A DNA stretch of 64,000 bases from DASZTV01 sp035548125 (GCA_035548125.1 DASZTV010000076.1:24027-88026); one strand, 5' to 3'. Shown: positions 17,212 to 26,761, counted from the first letter of the stretch. Program-made: numbers and translations. Notes: generated by a model not told the origin, from the sequence alone.

Positions 17212-18143
17212 GCGGCGGAGTTCGCCGCCTCGGCAACCATCAGCACCGCGCGCTCGACGGCGTAGGCCGCGTCGTCACCGGCACCCTTGAGGTCCGCGTC
17301 GGCAGCGGCGACGGCACGGACCGCGCGCGCCAAGGCGTCCGGGCGCCAGCGGCGCAGCCAGTCCTGGGCGCGGCGTACCTTCCAGGCGGGCATCCCGAGG
17401 CGGGCGGCGACGGCGTCCGGCGAGCCTTGGCCGGCCGCCGCGACCTGAGCGATCAATCGGAGGTTGGCCGCAAGAGAACTGCTCACCAGCACCGGGTCCA
17501 GCCCCGTGGCGAACGCCCAACGCAGCGTCTCGATGGCGGCCGCGGCGTTGCCTTCGACCGCCCGGTCGGCGACGGTGAACCCACTCGACTCGGCGCGTCC
17601 GCGGTAGTAGAGCGCCACCTCGGCCACCCCCACACTGCGCCCGACGTCGGCGGCGAGCTGGGCGGAGGCCGTCGCCAGCTCGCGCAGATCGGTTCCGACC
17701 GCGGCGACCAGATCGGCGGCAGCCTCACGATCCATGCGGCCGCCTGCGGCCTTGACCTCATCGATCACGAACTGTTCGCGATCCCGCAGCGAGCTGATCC
17801 GCGGCACCGGCACCACGGTCGCGCCGATCCCCTTCAGCGCCTCCAAGACGGCTTTGCCCTTCGCGCCGCCGGCGTGCGAGCCGACAATGCGCAGCTCGGT
17901 CGCGTCGTCCTCCGCAATCGAGACCAGCGTGTCGACGACGTCCTTCGGGAGGTCCTGCAGCGACCGGACCAGCAGGACGCGCTCGTCGCCGAACAGCGAG
18001 GGTGAGGCCAGCTCCATCAGCAGATCGCTGGTGAGCTCGGCGGCGGCCGCCTCGTGCACGGTGGTCCCCGGCCCCGCCGCCGCGACGGCCCGCGCCACGA
18101 TCCGATCCGCGAGCAGACCTTCCTCGCCCACCGCGATCGTCAT
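17208..18143 (-). CDS. holA: DNA polymerase III subunit delta
   Basis: The delta subunit (311 residues) opens the beta sliding clamp within the clamp-loader complex. The sequence follows the family: an N-terminal AAA-like domain without Walker motifs ([55 protein letters not shown]), then the lid and the C-terminal collar domain ([45 protein letters not shown]). ATG at 18143 is used; GTG at 18152 would add three residues. It begins about 12 bp after the comEC stop and its stop overlaps the next gene. The comEA-comEC-holA order is conserved in actinobacteria. Confidence 0.92.
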
Positions 18144-18154
18144 GCTCGGCACGC

Positions 18155-19600
18155 TTACAGAATCGCATGCTGCGACGACTCGGTCGGGGAGGTCGCAAGC
18201 CGGACCAACAGCGTCGCGATGCCAATCGCAACGACAACGGAAACCCCGCGGGGAACCACCGCCCCCGCGCCCGGCAACGCCGCAGCGATTCGTGCAACCC
18301 GCGCCACGAGAGCTGTCGGCACGCCCGCCAGCCACACGAGTGGTGCTGCCACGGCAGCAGACAGCGGCGCGACGACGGCAGCCAGCACGCCGAGGATCGT
18401 GGCGGGAACGACGGCTGGCGCGGCGAGCACGTTGGCGGGGACGGCGTACGGCGTGAGCTGGCCGAACGCGAGCAGCAGCACCGGCGTGCAGGCGAGCTGC
18501 GCCGCGGCGGAGACCGCAACCGCCAATGCGAGCGGACGCGGCAATCGCGCCGCCAGCCGCTGCGTCCAGCGAGGAGCGAGCACGATGATTCCCGCCGTCG
18601 CCATGACCGATAGCGCGAAACCCACCGACCGCGCGAGAAACGGGTTCGCCACCACGAGGATCAGGACCGCGACGGCCAGGGTCGACCTGCCCGACGTACG
18701 CCTGCCGGCGAACATCGCGAGCAGCGCCACCCCGCTCATCACCGCCGCCCGCAGGACACTCGGCGACGGCCGGGCGAGGATGACGAAGCCGATGACGGCC
18801 AGCGCAGCCCCCATCACCCGGCTTCGCCGCCGCAGCCCGGCGGTGCGAGCCGCCGACAGGACGACCCCGAGCACGATGCTCAGGTTCTCCCCCGACACCG
18901 CCTCGAGATGGCTCAGCCCGGAGACCTGCATGTCGGCCCGCAGATCCGCCGGGACAGCCGCGGTGTCGCCGTCCACCAGGCTCGGTAACAGGCCCCGCGG
19001 GTCCGCGGGCAACGAGGCGCAGGACCGCTCGAGTGCCACCCTGGCCCTCCCGGCGGCACGCTGCCACCATCCCGGGTGGCCGATCAGCACCGGGGGCGAG
19101 CTGACCATCAGCACGGCGGCGACGTCGTCACCCGAACGCGGAGGCGCAAAACCGGCGTCGATCCGGACCCGCTGCCCGGGCAGCAGCCGCAGCCAGCCGG
19201 TTCCGTGCGCGAGGAGCAGGACCGGTACGTCGACGTCCTCCCAACCGCGATCGGAGACCCGAAGGGCGGTCGCGTCCACGAGCACCAGGGAGGACCCTCC
19301 GACCACGGTGGGGTCGCGTACCAGCTCGACGACGACGGCGCGGTGGGCGTGCTGCTGCGCGAGTCGTGGGATCTCGCCGGCGTGCAGCCGGTGCACGTGC
19401 CAGGCGACGCTCGGTCCGGCGATCGCGACGCCGAGTGCGAGCCCGGCGGCCGCGGCGCCGGTCCGCCCGAAGCGGCGCACCAGCCAGGCGAGCGCGATTC
19501 CGGCCAACGCGCCCGCGATCGAGCAGCGGGTAGGCAGCAGGGTGCCGAGCGCCGCCGCACCCCAAGCGCCGACGGCAACTGCGATGGCGGCGGCGTTCAG
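18155..19600 (-). CDS. comEC: ComEC/Rec2-type competence membrane channel without C-terminal MBL domain
   Basis: About 481 residues, with many membrane helices and the ComEC competence signature: GLSHLEAVSGENLSIVLG, followed by SPSVLRAAVMSGVALLA and ANPFLARSVGFALSVMATAG. ComEC forms the pore that carries single-stranded DNA across the membrane. The protein ends about 25 residues after the last helix (RLATSPTESSQHAIL), so the metallo-beta-lactamase-like domain seen at the C-terminus of many actinobacterial ComEC proteins is missing. No ATG, GTG or TTG exists near the first helix; CTG at 19600 overlaps the comEA stop as CTGA, like the ATGA overlaps elsewhere, and is the best start. The next TTG, at 19507, would delete the first helix. 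Confidence 0.9.
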   Translation of the reverse strand: MNAAAIAVAVGAWGAAALGTLLPTRCSIAGALAGIALAWLVRRFGRTGAAAAGLALGVAIAGPSVAWHVHRLHAGEIPRLAQQHAHRAVVVELVRDPTVVGGSSLVLVDATALRVSDRGWEDVDVPVLLLAHGTGWLRLLPGQRVRIDAGFAPPRSGDDVAAVLMVSSPPVLIGHPGWWQRAAGRARVALERSCASLPADPRGLLPSLVDGDTAAVPADLRADMQVSGLSHLEAVSGENLSIVLGVVLSAARTAGLRRRSRVMGAALAVIGFVILARPSPSVLRAAVMSGVALLAMFAGRRTSGRSTLAVAVLILVVANPFLARSVGFALSVMATAGIIVLAPRWTQRLAARLPRPLALAVAVSAAAQLACTPVLLLAFGQLTPYAVPANVLAAPAVVPATILGVLAAVVAPLSAAVAAPLVWLAGVPTALVARVARIAAALPGAGAVVPRGVSVVVAIGIATLLVRLATSPTESSQHAIL

Positions 19601-20382
19601 GGGGCGACGAGCGGTGACAGCTCGGCGAACCGCGCGGGGCCGATTCCGGAGACCTGCTGCAGCTGCGACACCGAGCTGAACCCGCCATGAACCCGGCGCC
19701 AGGCGATGATCTTCTGCGCCGTCACCGGCCCGACGCCGGGCAGGGTCTCGAGCTTGGCCAGCGACGCGGTGCTCAGGCTGACCAGCCGGGAACCGGTGCC
19801 CGATGACCCGTGCCCGCGTCGAGGGCCGACCGTGATCAGCTCCCCGTCGGCGACGCGCTGAGCCAGGTCGACGCCGGCGAGATCGCGTTGACGACGCGCA
19901 CCTCCCGCCGCCTTGACGGCGTCCGCGACCCGGGCGCCGATCGGCAGCGTGACGAGGCCGGGCCGCCGCACCCGACCGGCTACGTCGACGACGATCGAAC
20001 TGCCGGCGGCGGAGGCGTCTGACGAGCCCTGCGTTGTCGGAGCGTCGTAGGACGAGTACGACGGCGCACCGTGATGATGCATGCCGAGGACGACCGCGGC
20101 GATGACCGCGACCAGCGCCGTCGCCCAACCGGCGAGCGCCCCGGTCGACATCCGGTCGACCCGGACCGCCGCCCAGTCCGGAAGCCGCGACACCACCGTC
20201 AGCCGAAGCGCCTCGAAGCGCGGGGGAACACCGTCTGGGGTCGGCGGGTCCGGCTGCTGCTCCAGACTTTGAGGTTCGGCCCACTCGGGAGCCATCGCCT
20301 GCGGCGGCACCCACCCCGCCGGACGGGGCGGCAACCCGATCGAGGTGAGCCGACCGACCGGCCCGTCGCGCTCAACGTCCAC
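19597..20382 (-). CDS. comEA: ComEA family DNA-binding competence protein
   Basis: 261 residues. A cytoplasmic Pro-rich N-terminus (1-85) is followed by one membrane helix (TGALAGWATALVAVIAAVVLG), a linker, an SLBB-like domain (VVDVAGRVRRPGLVTLPIGA to ELITVGPRR) and a double helix-hairpin-helix DNA-binding domain (LETLPGVGPVTAQKIIAWR, LQQVSGIGPARFAELSPL). It would bind incoming double-stranded DNA outside the membrane and hand it to ComEC. GTG at 20382 is supported by TAACGT ending six bases upstream, a leaderless-type promoter. Its TGA overlaps the proposed CTG start of comEC. Confidence 0.93.
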   Translation of the reverse strand: MDVERDGPVGRLTSIGLPPRPAGWVPPQAMAPEWAEPQSLEQQPDPPTPDGVPPRFEALRLTVVSRLPDWAAVRVDRMSTGALAGWATALVAVIAAVVLGMHHHGAPSYSSYDAPTTQGSSDASAAGSSIVVDVAGRVRRPGLVTLPIGARVADAVKAAGGARRQRDLAGVDLAQRVADGELITVGPRRGHGSSGTGSRLVSLSTASLAKLETLPGVGPVTAQKIIAWRRVHGGFSSVSQLQQVSGIGPARFAELSPLVAP

Positions 20383-20388
20383 GCGGTG

Positions 20389-20394
20389 ACGTTA
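20389..20394 (-). promoter_or_regulatory. Candidate -10 box, leaderless promoter of comEA
   Basis: On the minus strand TAACGT matches TANNNT and ends exactly six bases before the GTG of comEA, the spacing expected when transcription starts at the start codon. Confidence 0.45.
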
Positions 20395-20465
20395 AGAGCC
20401 CGCTCCCTCGGCGTCCGCTTCTTGATCGTGCTGTGGACGGCTGCTGCGCCGACCCGTATTGGGAC

Positions 20466-22388
20466 TTAGACGGTGGCCGGTAGCACGAACGCGTCGTCGC
20501 TCAACGACGACTCGGTGTCGGCGAGCTCCGGCCACCGGTAGCCCGGGAGTAGCTGTACATCAAAGATCTCGTTGACGCCCCCGGTGAACCGGAGGAAGCC
20601 GGCAACCGCTCCGCTTCGGATGTCGACCATCCAGATTCCGCACTCCCGAGCCTGCCGTTGCGCGATGGGCAGACCACGAAACACCGACTCGCGCACCTCG
20701 GACAGCCCGACCAGCGCGTAAGGACCGATGAACGCCAGTCCTCTGGTGAAACCTGGAAGCGACGCGATCGGTGAGACCCGCCCGCTCATCAGGTCGACGA
20801 TGCCGATCTCCCCCTTACCCGACTCGAGCACCCACAGGTTGCCGTCGTACCAGCGCGGGGAGTGCGGCATCGACAGGCCGCGGCACACGACGTCGCCGGA
20901 GTCCACGTCGACCACGATGCCGCCGTTGGCCTTGTGCTCACGCCAGCCGCCCGGCGAGTCCGACTCCCCCAACGCGGTCACGAACTTCACCCGGTCCGCG
21001 ACCACGGCGCAGCCGTTGAGGTGACAGCGGTCCTCCGCCCCCAACTCGGAGACGAATGACGGTCGCCACCGCGGCTCGAAGGACCCGAGGCCGCCCACGG
21101 TCACCAGGGCCGAGAACCGCGTGCTGACTGCCCACAACTCCTCGCCCGCCCACACCATGTCGTGGATTCGGATATCACCGGTGTAGTGCGTCGACAGGGG
21201 CAGAAAACAGCCGTCGTACGTGCCGGCGGGCATCAGCTGCTCCGCCTTCTTCGGGTGGTCGAGATAGGTCGTCACGCGGTTCTTCGTTCCGATCGCGATG
21301 CGATCGCCGGCAACTGCGACACCCATGGGCATCGCCATGGTCCGGAAGTGGGTGTTGAGCCCGCCGTCCGCATCGGCTCGTACGACGATCGCGCGACCGC
21401 TCTGATACGTCGACACCAACAAGGACGCCCCCGCCTCGCGGAGCAGGGCCGGCACTGTCGCGGTGTAGTCGCTGCCGAACCCTGCCTCGGGGAGGTGCGG
21501 GACGACGCCTACTCCCCCTTCGGCCCGGAGGTCGTCCGGAACCCGCTCGTTCACGCGCTCGACGCACTGGCTGACGGCAGGAAGGACGCGCGCGATCGCG
21601 TCGTTGCGTCGCCACTTCGCCGGGTCCGGCGGCGACACGGTGGTGCTGGTGACGGGCAGCGGCGCGACCAGCTCTCGGTCCCAGTCGTGGCCCAGCCAGG
21701 CGGCCAGCCGCTTCGCCTCATCCTGTGGCTGTTGCGTCAGGGCTTCGAAGCTCGTCGTGGTCCACCGGGCCGCGTCCAGCTCGTCGAGGTCATCCAGCAG
21801 CAGATCCGTGACCCGCTGCCACTGGATCGCGGCGATCTCGTGCACAGCTCGATCGGCAAGCTCCCGCCACCCCTCCACCAGCGGGTACGCCCACGGGGCA
21901 GGACCGGTCCAGTCCGGCAGTCTTGGGTACGGCACAAAACGACGGGCCTGCCACGCTTCGGTCAGGCTCGCCACTGAAGGCGCAGCGCGGCGAAGCATCA
22001 GCACGAACCGGGCGCGCGGGAAGACCTCCGCGAGGAACGGCACTCGCATCGCGTGTCGTGCGGATGCGTCGAGCAGCGGTACGACGGACAGGTCCTCCGG
22101 CAGGGCCACGTCGGCGCGGTCGCGGGCGCCCGTGAGCATCGAGGACACCAGACGGTCGACGACACCGTCGGCAAGGCGAGCGACGTCGAGCCGATCGAGC
22201 CGACCGGAGCGCCATTCCCGAGCCGACGGATGCAGCTCGGGCACCTGATCGGCGCTGTCCGGCGCGTGGTCATCCCTGAAGTAACAGCCGTCGACCTGCG
22301 AGAGCACCGAGAACAGCAGCTTCGCTCCCGCACGCGGCGGCGCCACGATGAAGACCGGTGCCAGGTCCTCGCGTCGGTAGGTCACCAT
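20466..22388 (-). CDS. Sulfotransferase-like domain fused to TIGR03032/DUF4915 beta-propeller-like domain
   Basis: 640 residues. The N-terminal part (about 1-280) looks like a PAPS-dependent sulfotransferase: the 5'-phosphosulfate loop appears as VAPPRAGAKLLFSVLSQ, and a later FPRARFVLMLRRAAPSVAS resembles the 3'-phosphate motif with its Arg and Ser. The C-terminal part (about 310-640) has the recurring strands of the TIGR03032 family (GASLLVSTYQSGRAIVVR, MAMPMGVAVAGDRIAIGT, IHDMVWAGEELWAVST, LNGCAVVADRVKFVTALGES, MPHSPRWYDGNLWVLESGKG). The fusion is known in bacteria, but its substrate is not. ATG at 22388 gives the family start; the beta-helix gene lies 16 bp upstream in the same direction, so they are probably co-transcribed. 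Confidence 0.8.
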   Translation of the reverse strand: MVTYRREDLAPVFIVAPPRAGAKLLFSVLSQVDGCYFRDDHAPDSADQVPELHPSAREWRSGRLDRLDVARLADGVVDRLVSSMLTGARDRADVALPEDLSVVPLLDASARHAMRVPFLAEVFPRARFVLMLRRAAPSVASLTEAWQARRFVPYPRLPDWTGPAPWAYPLVEGWRELADRAVHEIAAIQWQRVTDLLLDDLDELDAARWTTTSFEALTQQPQDEAKRLAAWLGHDWDRELVAPLPVTSTTVSPPDPAKWRRNDAIARVLPAVSQCVERVNERVPDDLRAEGGVGVVPHLPEAGFGSDYTATVPALLREAGASLLVSTYQSGRAIVVRADADGGLNTHFRTMAMPMGVAVAGDRIAIGTKNRVTTYLDHPKKAEQLMPAGTYDGCFLPLSTHYTGDIRIHDMVWAGEELWAVSTRFSALVTVGGLGSFEPRWRPSFVSELGAEDRCHLNGCAVVADRVKFVTALGESDSPGGWREHKANGGIVVDVDSGDVVCRGLSMPHSPRWYDGNLWVLESGKGEIGIVDLMSGRVSPIASLPGFTRGLAFIGPYALVGLSEVRESVFRGLPIAQRQARECGIWMVDIRSGAVAGFLRFTGGVNEIFDVQLLPGYRWPELADTESSLSDDAFVLPATV

Positions 22389-22404
22389 GCGACGACGAGT
22401 CCGG

Positions 22405-24093
22405 TCAGCCTGCGCGGTAAGAGCCCCGTCGTACGACGCGGTTCCCGGCGTTGTCGACCCCCGCCACTGCGACATGGACGTGCTTGGTCACGGTTGCGGT
22501 CCGGCCGTCCTCGGCGATCACCGTTCCGGTCACCGTGTGGTCGCCTGCGCCATGGACCGTGACGGGCGGCGGGCACGTCACGTCGATCTTGGGTGCGGCC
22601 GACTTGCAGGAGAACGTGACACGGATCCTGCGGCCGGGCGAGCCGTGGCTGCTCGACCGACGGAGGTGCGTGAGGATCGCCCGAATGCTCGGCGCATCCT
22701 CGATCTGGAACGCACCTGCCGCGCACCCGCCGGATGCAGCGAGCACCCCGCGCTGATCGGGTACGCCGCAGACCGGCGCTCCCACTCCCGGCAACGCGAA
22801 GCCGGTGGGCACGGCGCCGGCAGCCGGATCGGAGGTGAGTGCCAACGCCATCGTCGCGGTCGGCCCGCCGTTGTCCCGGAGAGCGCCGAGTGCCGCGGCC
22901 AAGCCCGGAGCGGACGGCTTGGAACCAGGTGCGGTCAACCCGCAACTGCCGTCGCCGTCGAGGTTGTAGCCCCTGTCGGTCAGATCGCCCGTCAGACAGT
23001 CCTTGGTGTTCGCCGCCACGATGTCCGACGCGAGGGAGAATGCGACCGACGGCTGGTCAGCGGCTATCCCGCCACCGACGTTCGAGGCAATCGTGCTCGA
23101 ACCGATCAGCGACTCCGACCCCAGCCTGGTGAGGTACACAGCCGCGTCACCTGCCGGAGAGGTGTTGCCCGCGATGGTCGAAAGCGTGATCCGCGAGACA
23201 CCGCCCGAGGTGTACCGGCCCGGGGTCCGGGTCTCCGTCGTCACCGGGTCGATGAGACAGGAGTCGTAGACGCCGTAATAGGTCCCGACGTCCGGACAGT
23301 ACTCGTAACCGGGAGGCCCGGAGGGCGTGTATCCGCACCGCGGGATGTAGCCCTCGACCAGATACAAGGAAGTGCCCGCTGGGCAGGCGGTGCTTGCGTT
23401 GTCGACCGGCGCGAGCGACTCGGAGGCACCGCGAATGTAGACGCCGCCGCCCTGGCCGGCGGTCGCGGTGTTGCCGCTGACCGTGCTCCGCTTGATGGTG
23501 ACGCCGTTCCCGTCGACGAGGTTGGCGAAGATCCCGCCACCCTTGGGTGCCGTGTTGCCGCTCACGGTGCTCGTTCGCAGCGACAGCGAGCCCTGCTCGA
23601 CGTAGATACCGCCGCCGCCGGTCGACGCCGAGCTGTCGGTCACCCGCACACGCGACATCGCCACGTTGCTTCGTGACGCGATGTCGACGGCGCCGCCCGT
23701 GACGCCCTTGCCGTGGGTGAAGGTCAGGCCGGAGATCGTGACAACGCCCGCGTTCGGGTCATCCACGACGAGGTCGACCACCTGGTTCTGGCCGTCGATG
23801 CTCAGCTTGTCCGCGCCGGGGCCGTGGATCGTCACGGCATGGTCGACGTGCAGCGGGGACGTCAGGTCGATGGCGCCCGTTACCGATGACGCGAAGGTGA
23901 CGAGGTCCCCGTCCCCTGCGGCCTGCAGCGCCTCCCTGAGTGAGCCGGTGCCGGAGTCGGCAGTGTTGGTGACGACGTGAAGGCCCGTTGCATCCGCCGC
24001 GTGCGGCGCGACGACGCCCGCCACCGTGAGCGCCATGCTCGCGCCGCCGGCGATTGCTACCGGCCGCCGACGAGACCTAGAACGATTTGCCAT
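22405..24093 (-). CDS. Secreted parallel beta-helix protein
   Basis: 562 residues with a signal peptide (RRRPVAIAGGASMALTVAGVVAPHAADA). The body has right-handed beta-helix repeats as in polymorphic outer-membrane/choice-of-anchor Q proteins: TNTADSGTGSLREAL, VTISGLTFTHG, GGGIYVEQGSLSLRTSTVSGNTA, KGGGIFANL, ITLSTIAGNTSPAG. A Cys-containing insert (CPAGTSLYLVEGYIPRC and nearby) interrupts the helix at about 255-310. Near the end comes GALRDNGGPTATMAL, the usual closing motif of these proteins, then a small beta-sandwich. No sortase or membrane anchor is seen, so it is likely secreted. GGGAG lies six bases before the ATG. Ligand unknown, possibly a polysaccharide. Confidence 0.82.
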   Translation of the reverse strand: MANRSRSRRRPVAIAGGASMALTVAGVVAPHAADATGLHVVTNTADSGTGSLREALQAAGDGDLVTFASSVTGAIDLTSPLHVDHAVTIHGPGADKLSIDGQNQVVDLVVDDPNAGVVTISGLTFTHGKGVTGGAVDIASRSNVAMSRVRVTDSSASTGGGGIYVEQGSLSLRTSTVSGNTAPKGGGIFANLVDGNGVTIKRSTVSGNTATAGQGGGVYIRGASESLAPVDNASTACPAGTSLYLVEGYIPRCGYTPSGPPGYEYCPDVGTYYGVYDSCLIDPVTTETRTPGRYTSGGVSRITLSTIAGNTSPAGDAAVYLTRLGSESLIGSSTIASNVGGGIAADQPSVAFSLASDIVAANTKDCLTGDLTDRGYNLDGDGSCGLTAPGSKPSAPGLAAALGALRDNGGPTATMALALTSDPAAGAVPTGFALPGVGAPVCGVPDQRGVLAASGGCAAGAFQIEDAPSIRAILTHLRRSSSHGSPGRRIRVTFSCKSAAPKIDVTCPPPVTVHGAGDHTVTGTVIAEDGRTATVTKHVHVAVAGVDNAGNRVVRRGSYRAG

Positions 24094-24160
24094 GTGCCAC
24101 TCCCCACCCCGCGGGCCCTGGGATTCTGACAAGTAGCCGATGATCCTTACACAACGTGAG

Positions 24161-24181
24161 CGCCGGAGACCCTATCCGGCG
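24161..24181 (-). terminator. Possible hairpin terminator after leuS
   Basis: CGCCGGA and TCCGGCG pair around a 7-base loop, beginning 12 bases beyond the leuS stop on the minus strand. No T-run follows, so it may instead be a processing or factor-assisted stop site. Confidence 0.4.
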
Positions 24182-24192
24182 GAGCAAGCGCG

Positions 24193-26685
24193 CTACTCCG
24201 GGACGACGTTGACCAGCTTCGGCGCCCGCACGATCACGGTACGCACGCCGCGCCCTTCAAGAGCCCTCGCGACGCCGTCGGTCGCGAGCGCCAGCTCGCG
24301 CAGCTCGGCCTCCCCGATGTCGACCGCCACCTCGAGCCGGTCGCGGACCTTGCCGGCGACCTGGACCACGCAAACGACGGTGTCCTCGACGAGCAGCTGG
24401 TCGTCGTAGCTGGGCCAGCCGGCGAAGACGACCGACGCCTCTCTGCCGAGCAGCGACCAGACTTCCTCGGCGGTGAAGGGTGCGAACACCGACAACATGC
24501 GGGCCAGCGCCTCGGCGCCTTCGCGCAGCGCCGCCGGTCCCGTGGCGGCTTCCAGCGCGCCACCGTCGACCGCTTTCCGCAACAGCGAGGTCAGTTCCAT
24601 GAGCCGCGCGACGGTCACGTTGAACCGCTTCGACTCGGTCTGCGTCGTCGCGTCCGCGATCAGCTTGTGGACCGCAGCCCGCAGCACACCGTCCCCGGAG
24701 GCCGGCTCGGTCCCCAAGCCCGCCGAGCCGATGTCGTGGCAGAGCCGCCAGACCCGCGCCAGCCACTTGACGGCACCGGTCGGCGACACGTCCGCCCAGT
24801 CGATGTCGTCCTCGGGCGGGCCCGCGAACAGCATCGTGACGCGCACCGCGTCGGGGCCGTACTTGGCGAGCTCCTCCTGCAGGTTGACCAGGTTGCCCTT
24901 GGACTTCGACATCGCCGAGCCGTTCATGATCACCTGGCCCTGGTTGGTCAGCCGGGTGAAGGGCTCGGTGAAGGTGAGCAGGCCCATGTCGTACAGCGCC
25001 TTGGTGAAGAAGCGTGAGTACAGCAGGTGCAGGATCGCGTGCTCGACACCGCCGATGTACTCGTCGACCGCGAGCCACTGCTCGGTCGCCTCCGGGTCGA
25101 AGGCGACTTGGTCGTTGTTCGACGACGGGTAGCGCAGGTAGTACCAGGAGGAGTCGACGAACGTGTCCATCGTGTCGGTGTCGCGCTGGGCCTCGCCGCC
25201 ACAGCCGGGGCATTTGGTCTGTACCCAGTCGGTCGCGGACTCCAGCGGCGACTTGCCCCCCTCGGGCCGCAGCTCGTAGCCCGACGTGGGCAGCTCGACC
25301 GGGAGTTGCTCGTCCGGTACCGCGACCTCACCGCAGGTCGGGCAGTGCACGATCGGGATCGGGCAGCCCCAGTAACGCTGCCGCGACAGCAGCCAGTCAC
25401 GTAGCCGATACGTCACCGCCTGCTCGCCGTTGCCGGCCGCCGCGAGGTCGGCCGCGATCGCCGGGATCGCGTCGGCTTTCGTCATGCCGTCGTACTTGCC
25501 GCTGTTGATGATCGTGCCCTCGCCGGGCGTCGCGATCCCGGTCTCGACGGGGTCCGGTCCGCCGGTCTCGACGACGACGCGCACCGGCAGTGAGAAGACC
25601 CGGGCGAAGTCCAGGTCGCGCTGGTCGTGCGCCGGAACGGCCATGATCGCGCCGGTCCCGTAGTCGGCGAGCACGTAGTCGGCGGCGAAGACCGGGATCT
25701 CCTCCCCATTCACGGGGTTGATCGCGACCCGGCCCAGCGGCACACCGGTCTTCTGCCGCCCTTCGGCCAGCCGGTCGATGTCGCTGGTACGGCGCACCTG
25801 CGCGAGGTAGGCCTCGAACGCCGGACGCTCCGACTCGCTGCACAGCTCGTCGGCCAGGGCGGAGTCCGCGGCGACGACGAAGAAGGTCGCACCGAACAGC
25901 GTGTCCGGCCGCGTGGTGAACACCCGGACCGGCTCGTCCCGGCCGACGATCCGGAAGTCCACGTACGCCCCGGTCGAGCGCCCGATCCAGTTGCGCTGCA
26001 TGGTCAGCACCGGGGTGGGCCAGACCCCCTCCAGGTCGTCCATGTCGGCCAGCAGCCGATCGGCATAGTCGGTGATCTTGAAGAACCACTGGGTCAGGTT
26101 CTTCTTGGTGACCTCGGTGCCGCAGCGCTCGCACTTGCCCTGGATGACCTGCTCGTTGGCGAGCACCGTCTGGTCCTTCGGGCACCAGTTGACCGGCGCC
26201 GACTTGCGATAGGCCAGGCCCTTCTCGTACAGCCGCAGGAACAGCCACTGCGTCCAGCGGTAGTACTCCGGATCGGAGGTGTGCAGCCGGGTGCGCCAGT
26301 CGAAGGACATCCCCATCCGCTTGAACGACTCGGCCTGGACCTCGATGTTGGCGTAGGTCCAGTCGCGCGGATCCATGCTCCGCGACAGCGCCGCGTTCTC
26401 CGCGGGCAGGCCGAAGGAGTCCCAGCCGATCGGGTGCAGCACGTCGTTGCCGCGTGCGCGGGCGAAACGCGCGACCGCGTCGCCGATGCTGAAGGCCTCG
26501 GCATGCCCCATGTGGAGGTCGCCGCTGGGATACGGGAACATGTCGACCACATAAACCCGGGGGCGACCGTCGTCGACCGGTTCGAAGACCCGCAGGTCAT
26601 CCCACACCGGCAGCCACTTGTCGACCACACCCAATGGGTCGTAGCCAACAGCGTCGTCGCCGACCTCGGCGGCTTCCTCGTTCAC
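24193..26685 (-). CDS. leuS: Leucine--tRNA ligase
   Basis: Leucyl-tRNA synthetase (830 residues) charges tRNA-Leu and edits mischarged products. Class I motifs are clear: the HIGH box as HMGH in PYPSGDLHMGHAEAF, and KMSKS as AMSKSKGN. The editing domain lies in the middle, zinc-binding CxxC pairs occur (CERCGTEV, CPTCGE), and the anticodon-binding and C-terminal domains complete the protein. GTG at 26685 is chosen because TACGAT on the minus strand ends five bases upstream, a leaderless promoter pattern; an ATG much further upstream would run into the divergent gene. It stands alone, divergent from mycothiol-dependent formaldehyde dehydrogenase. Confidence 0.97.
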   Translation of the reverse strand: MNEEAAEVGDDAVGYDPLGVVDKWLPVWDDLRVFEPVDDGRPRVYVVDMFPYPSGDLHMGHAEAFSIGDAVARFARARGNDVLHPIGWDSFGLPAENAALSRSMDPRDWTYANIEVQAESFKRMGMSFDWRTRLHTSDPEYYRWTQWLFLRLYEKGLAYRKSAPVNWCPKDQTVLANEQVIQGKCERCGTEVTKKNLTQWFFKITDYADRLLADMDDLEGVWPTPVLTMQRNWIGRSTGAYVDFRIVGRDEPVRVFTTRPDTLFGATFFVVAADSALADELCSESERPAFEAYLAQVRRTSDIDRLAEGRQKTGVPLGRVAINPVNGEEIPVFAADYVLADYGTGAIMAVPAHDQRDLDFARVFSLPVRVVVETGGPDPVETGIATPGEGTIINSGKYDGMTKADAIPAIAADLAAAGNGEQAVTYRLRDWLLSRQRYWGCPIPIVHCPTCGEVAVPDEQLPVELPTSGYELRPEGGKSPLESATDWVQTKCPGCGGEAQRDTDTMDTFVDSSWYYLRYPSSNNDQVAFDPEATEQWLAVDEYIGGVEHAILHLLYSRFFTKALYDMGLLTFTEPFTRLTNQGQVIMNGSAMSKSKGNLVNLQEELAKYGPDAVRVTMLFAGPPEDDIDWADVSPTGAVKWLARVWRLCHDIGSAGLGTEPASGDGVLRAAVHKLIADATTQTESKRFNVTVARLMELTSLLRKAVDGGALEAATGPAALREGAEALARMLSVFAPFTAEEVWSLLGREASVVFAGWPSYDDQLLVEDTVVCVVQVAGKVRDRLEVAVDIGEAELRELALATDGVARALEGRGVRTVIVRAPKLVNVVPE

Positions 26686-26690
26686 GCTTG

Positions 26691-26696
26691 ATCGTA
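26691..26696 (-). promoter_or_regulatory. Candidate -10 box of leuS (leaderless)
   Basis: TACGAT on the minus strand fits TANNNT and ends five bases before the leuS GTG. No ribosome-binding site is seen, consistent with a leaderless messenger. Confidence 0.42.
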
Positions 26697-26761
26697 ACGT
26701 GACCACAACGCACGATCCGAGGCAATAACCCGCGCGGACCACGACCGAAGGAGACCCCGCG

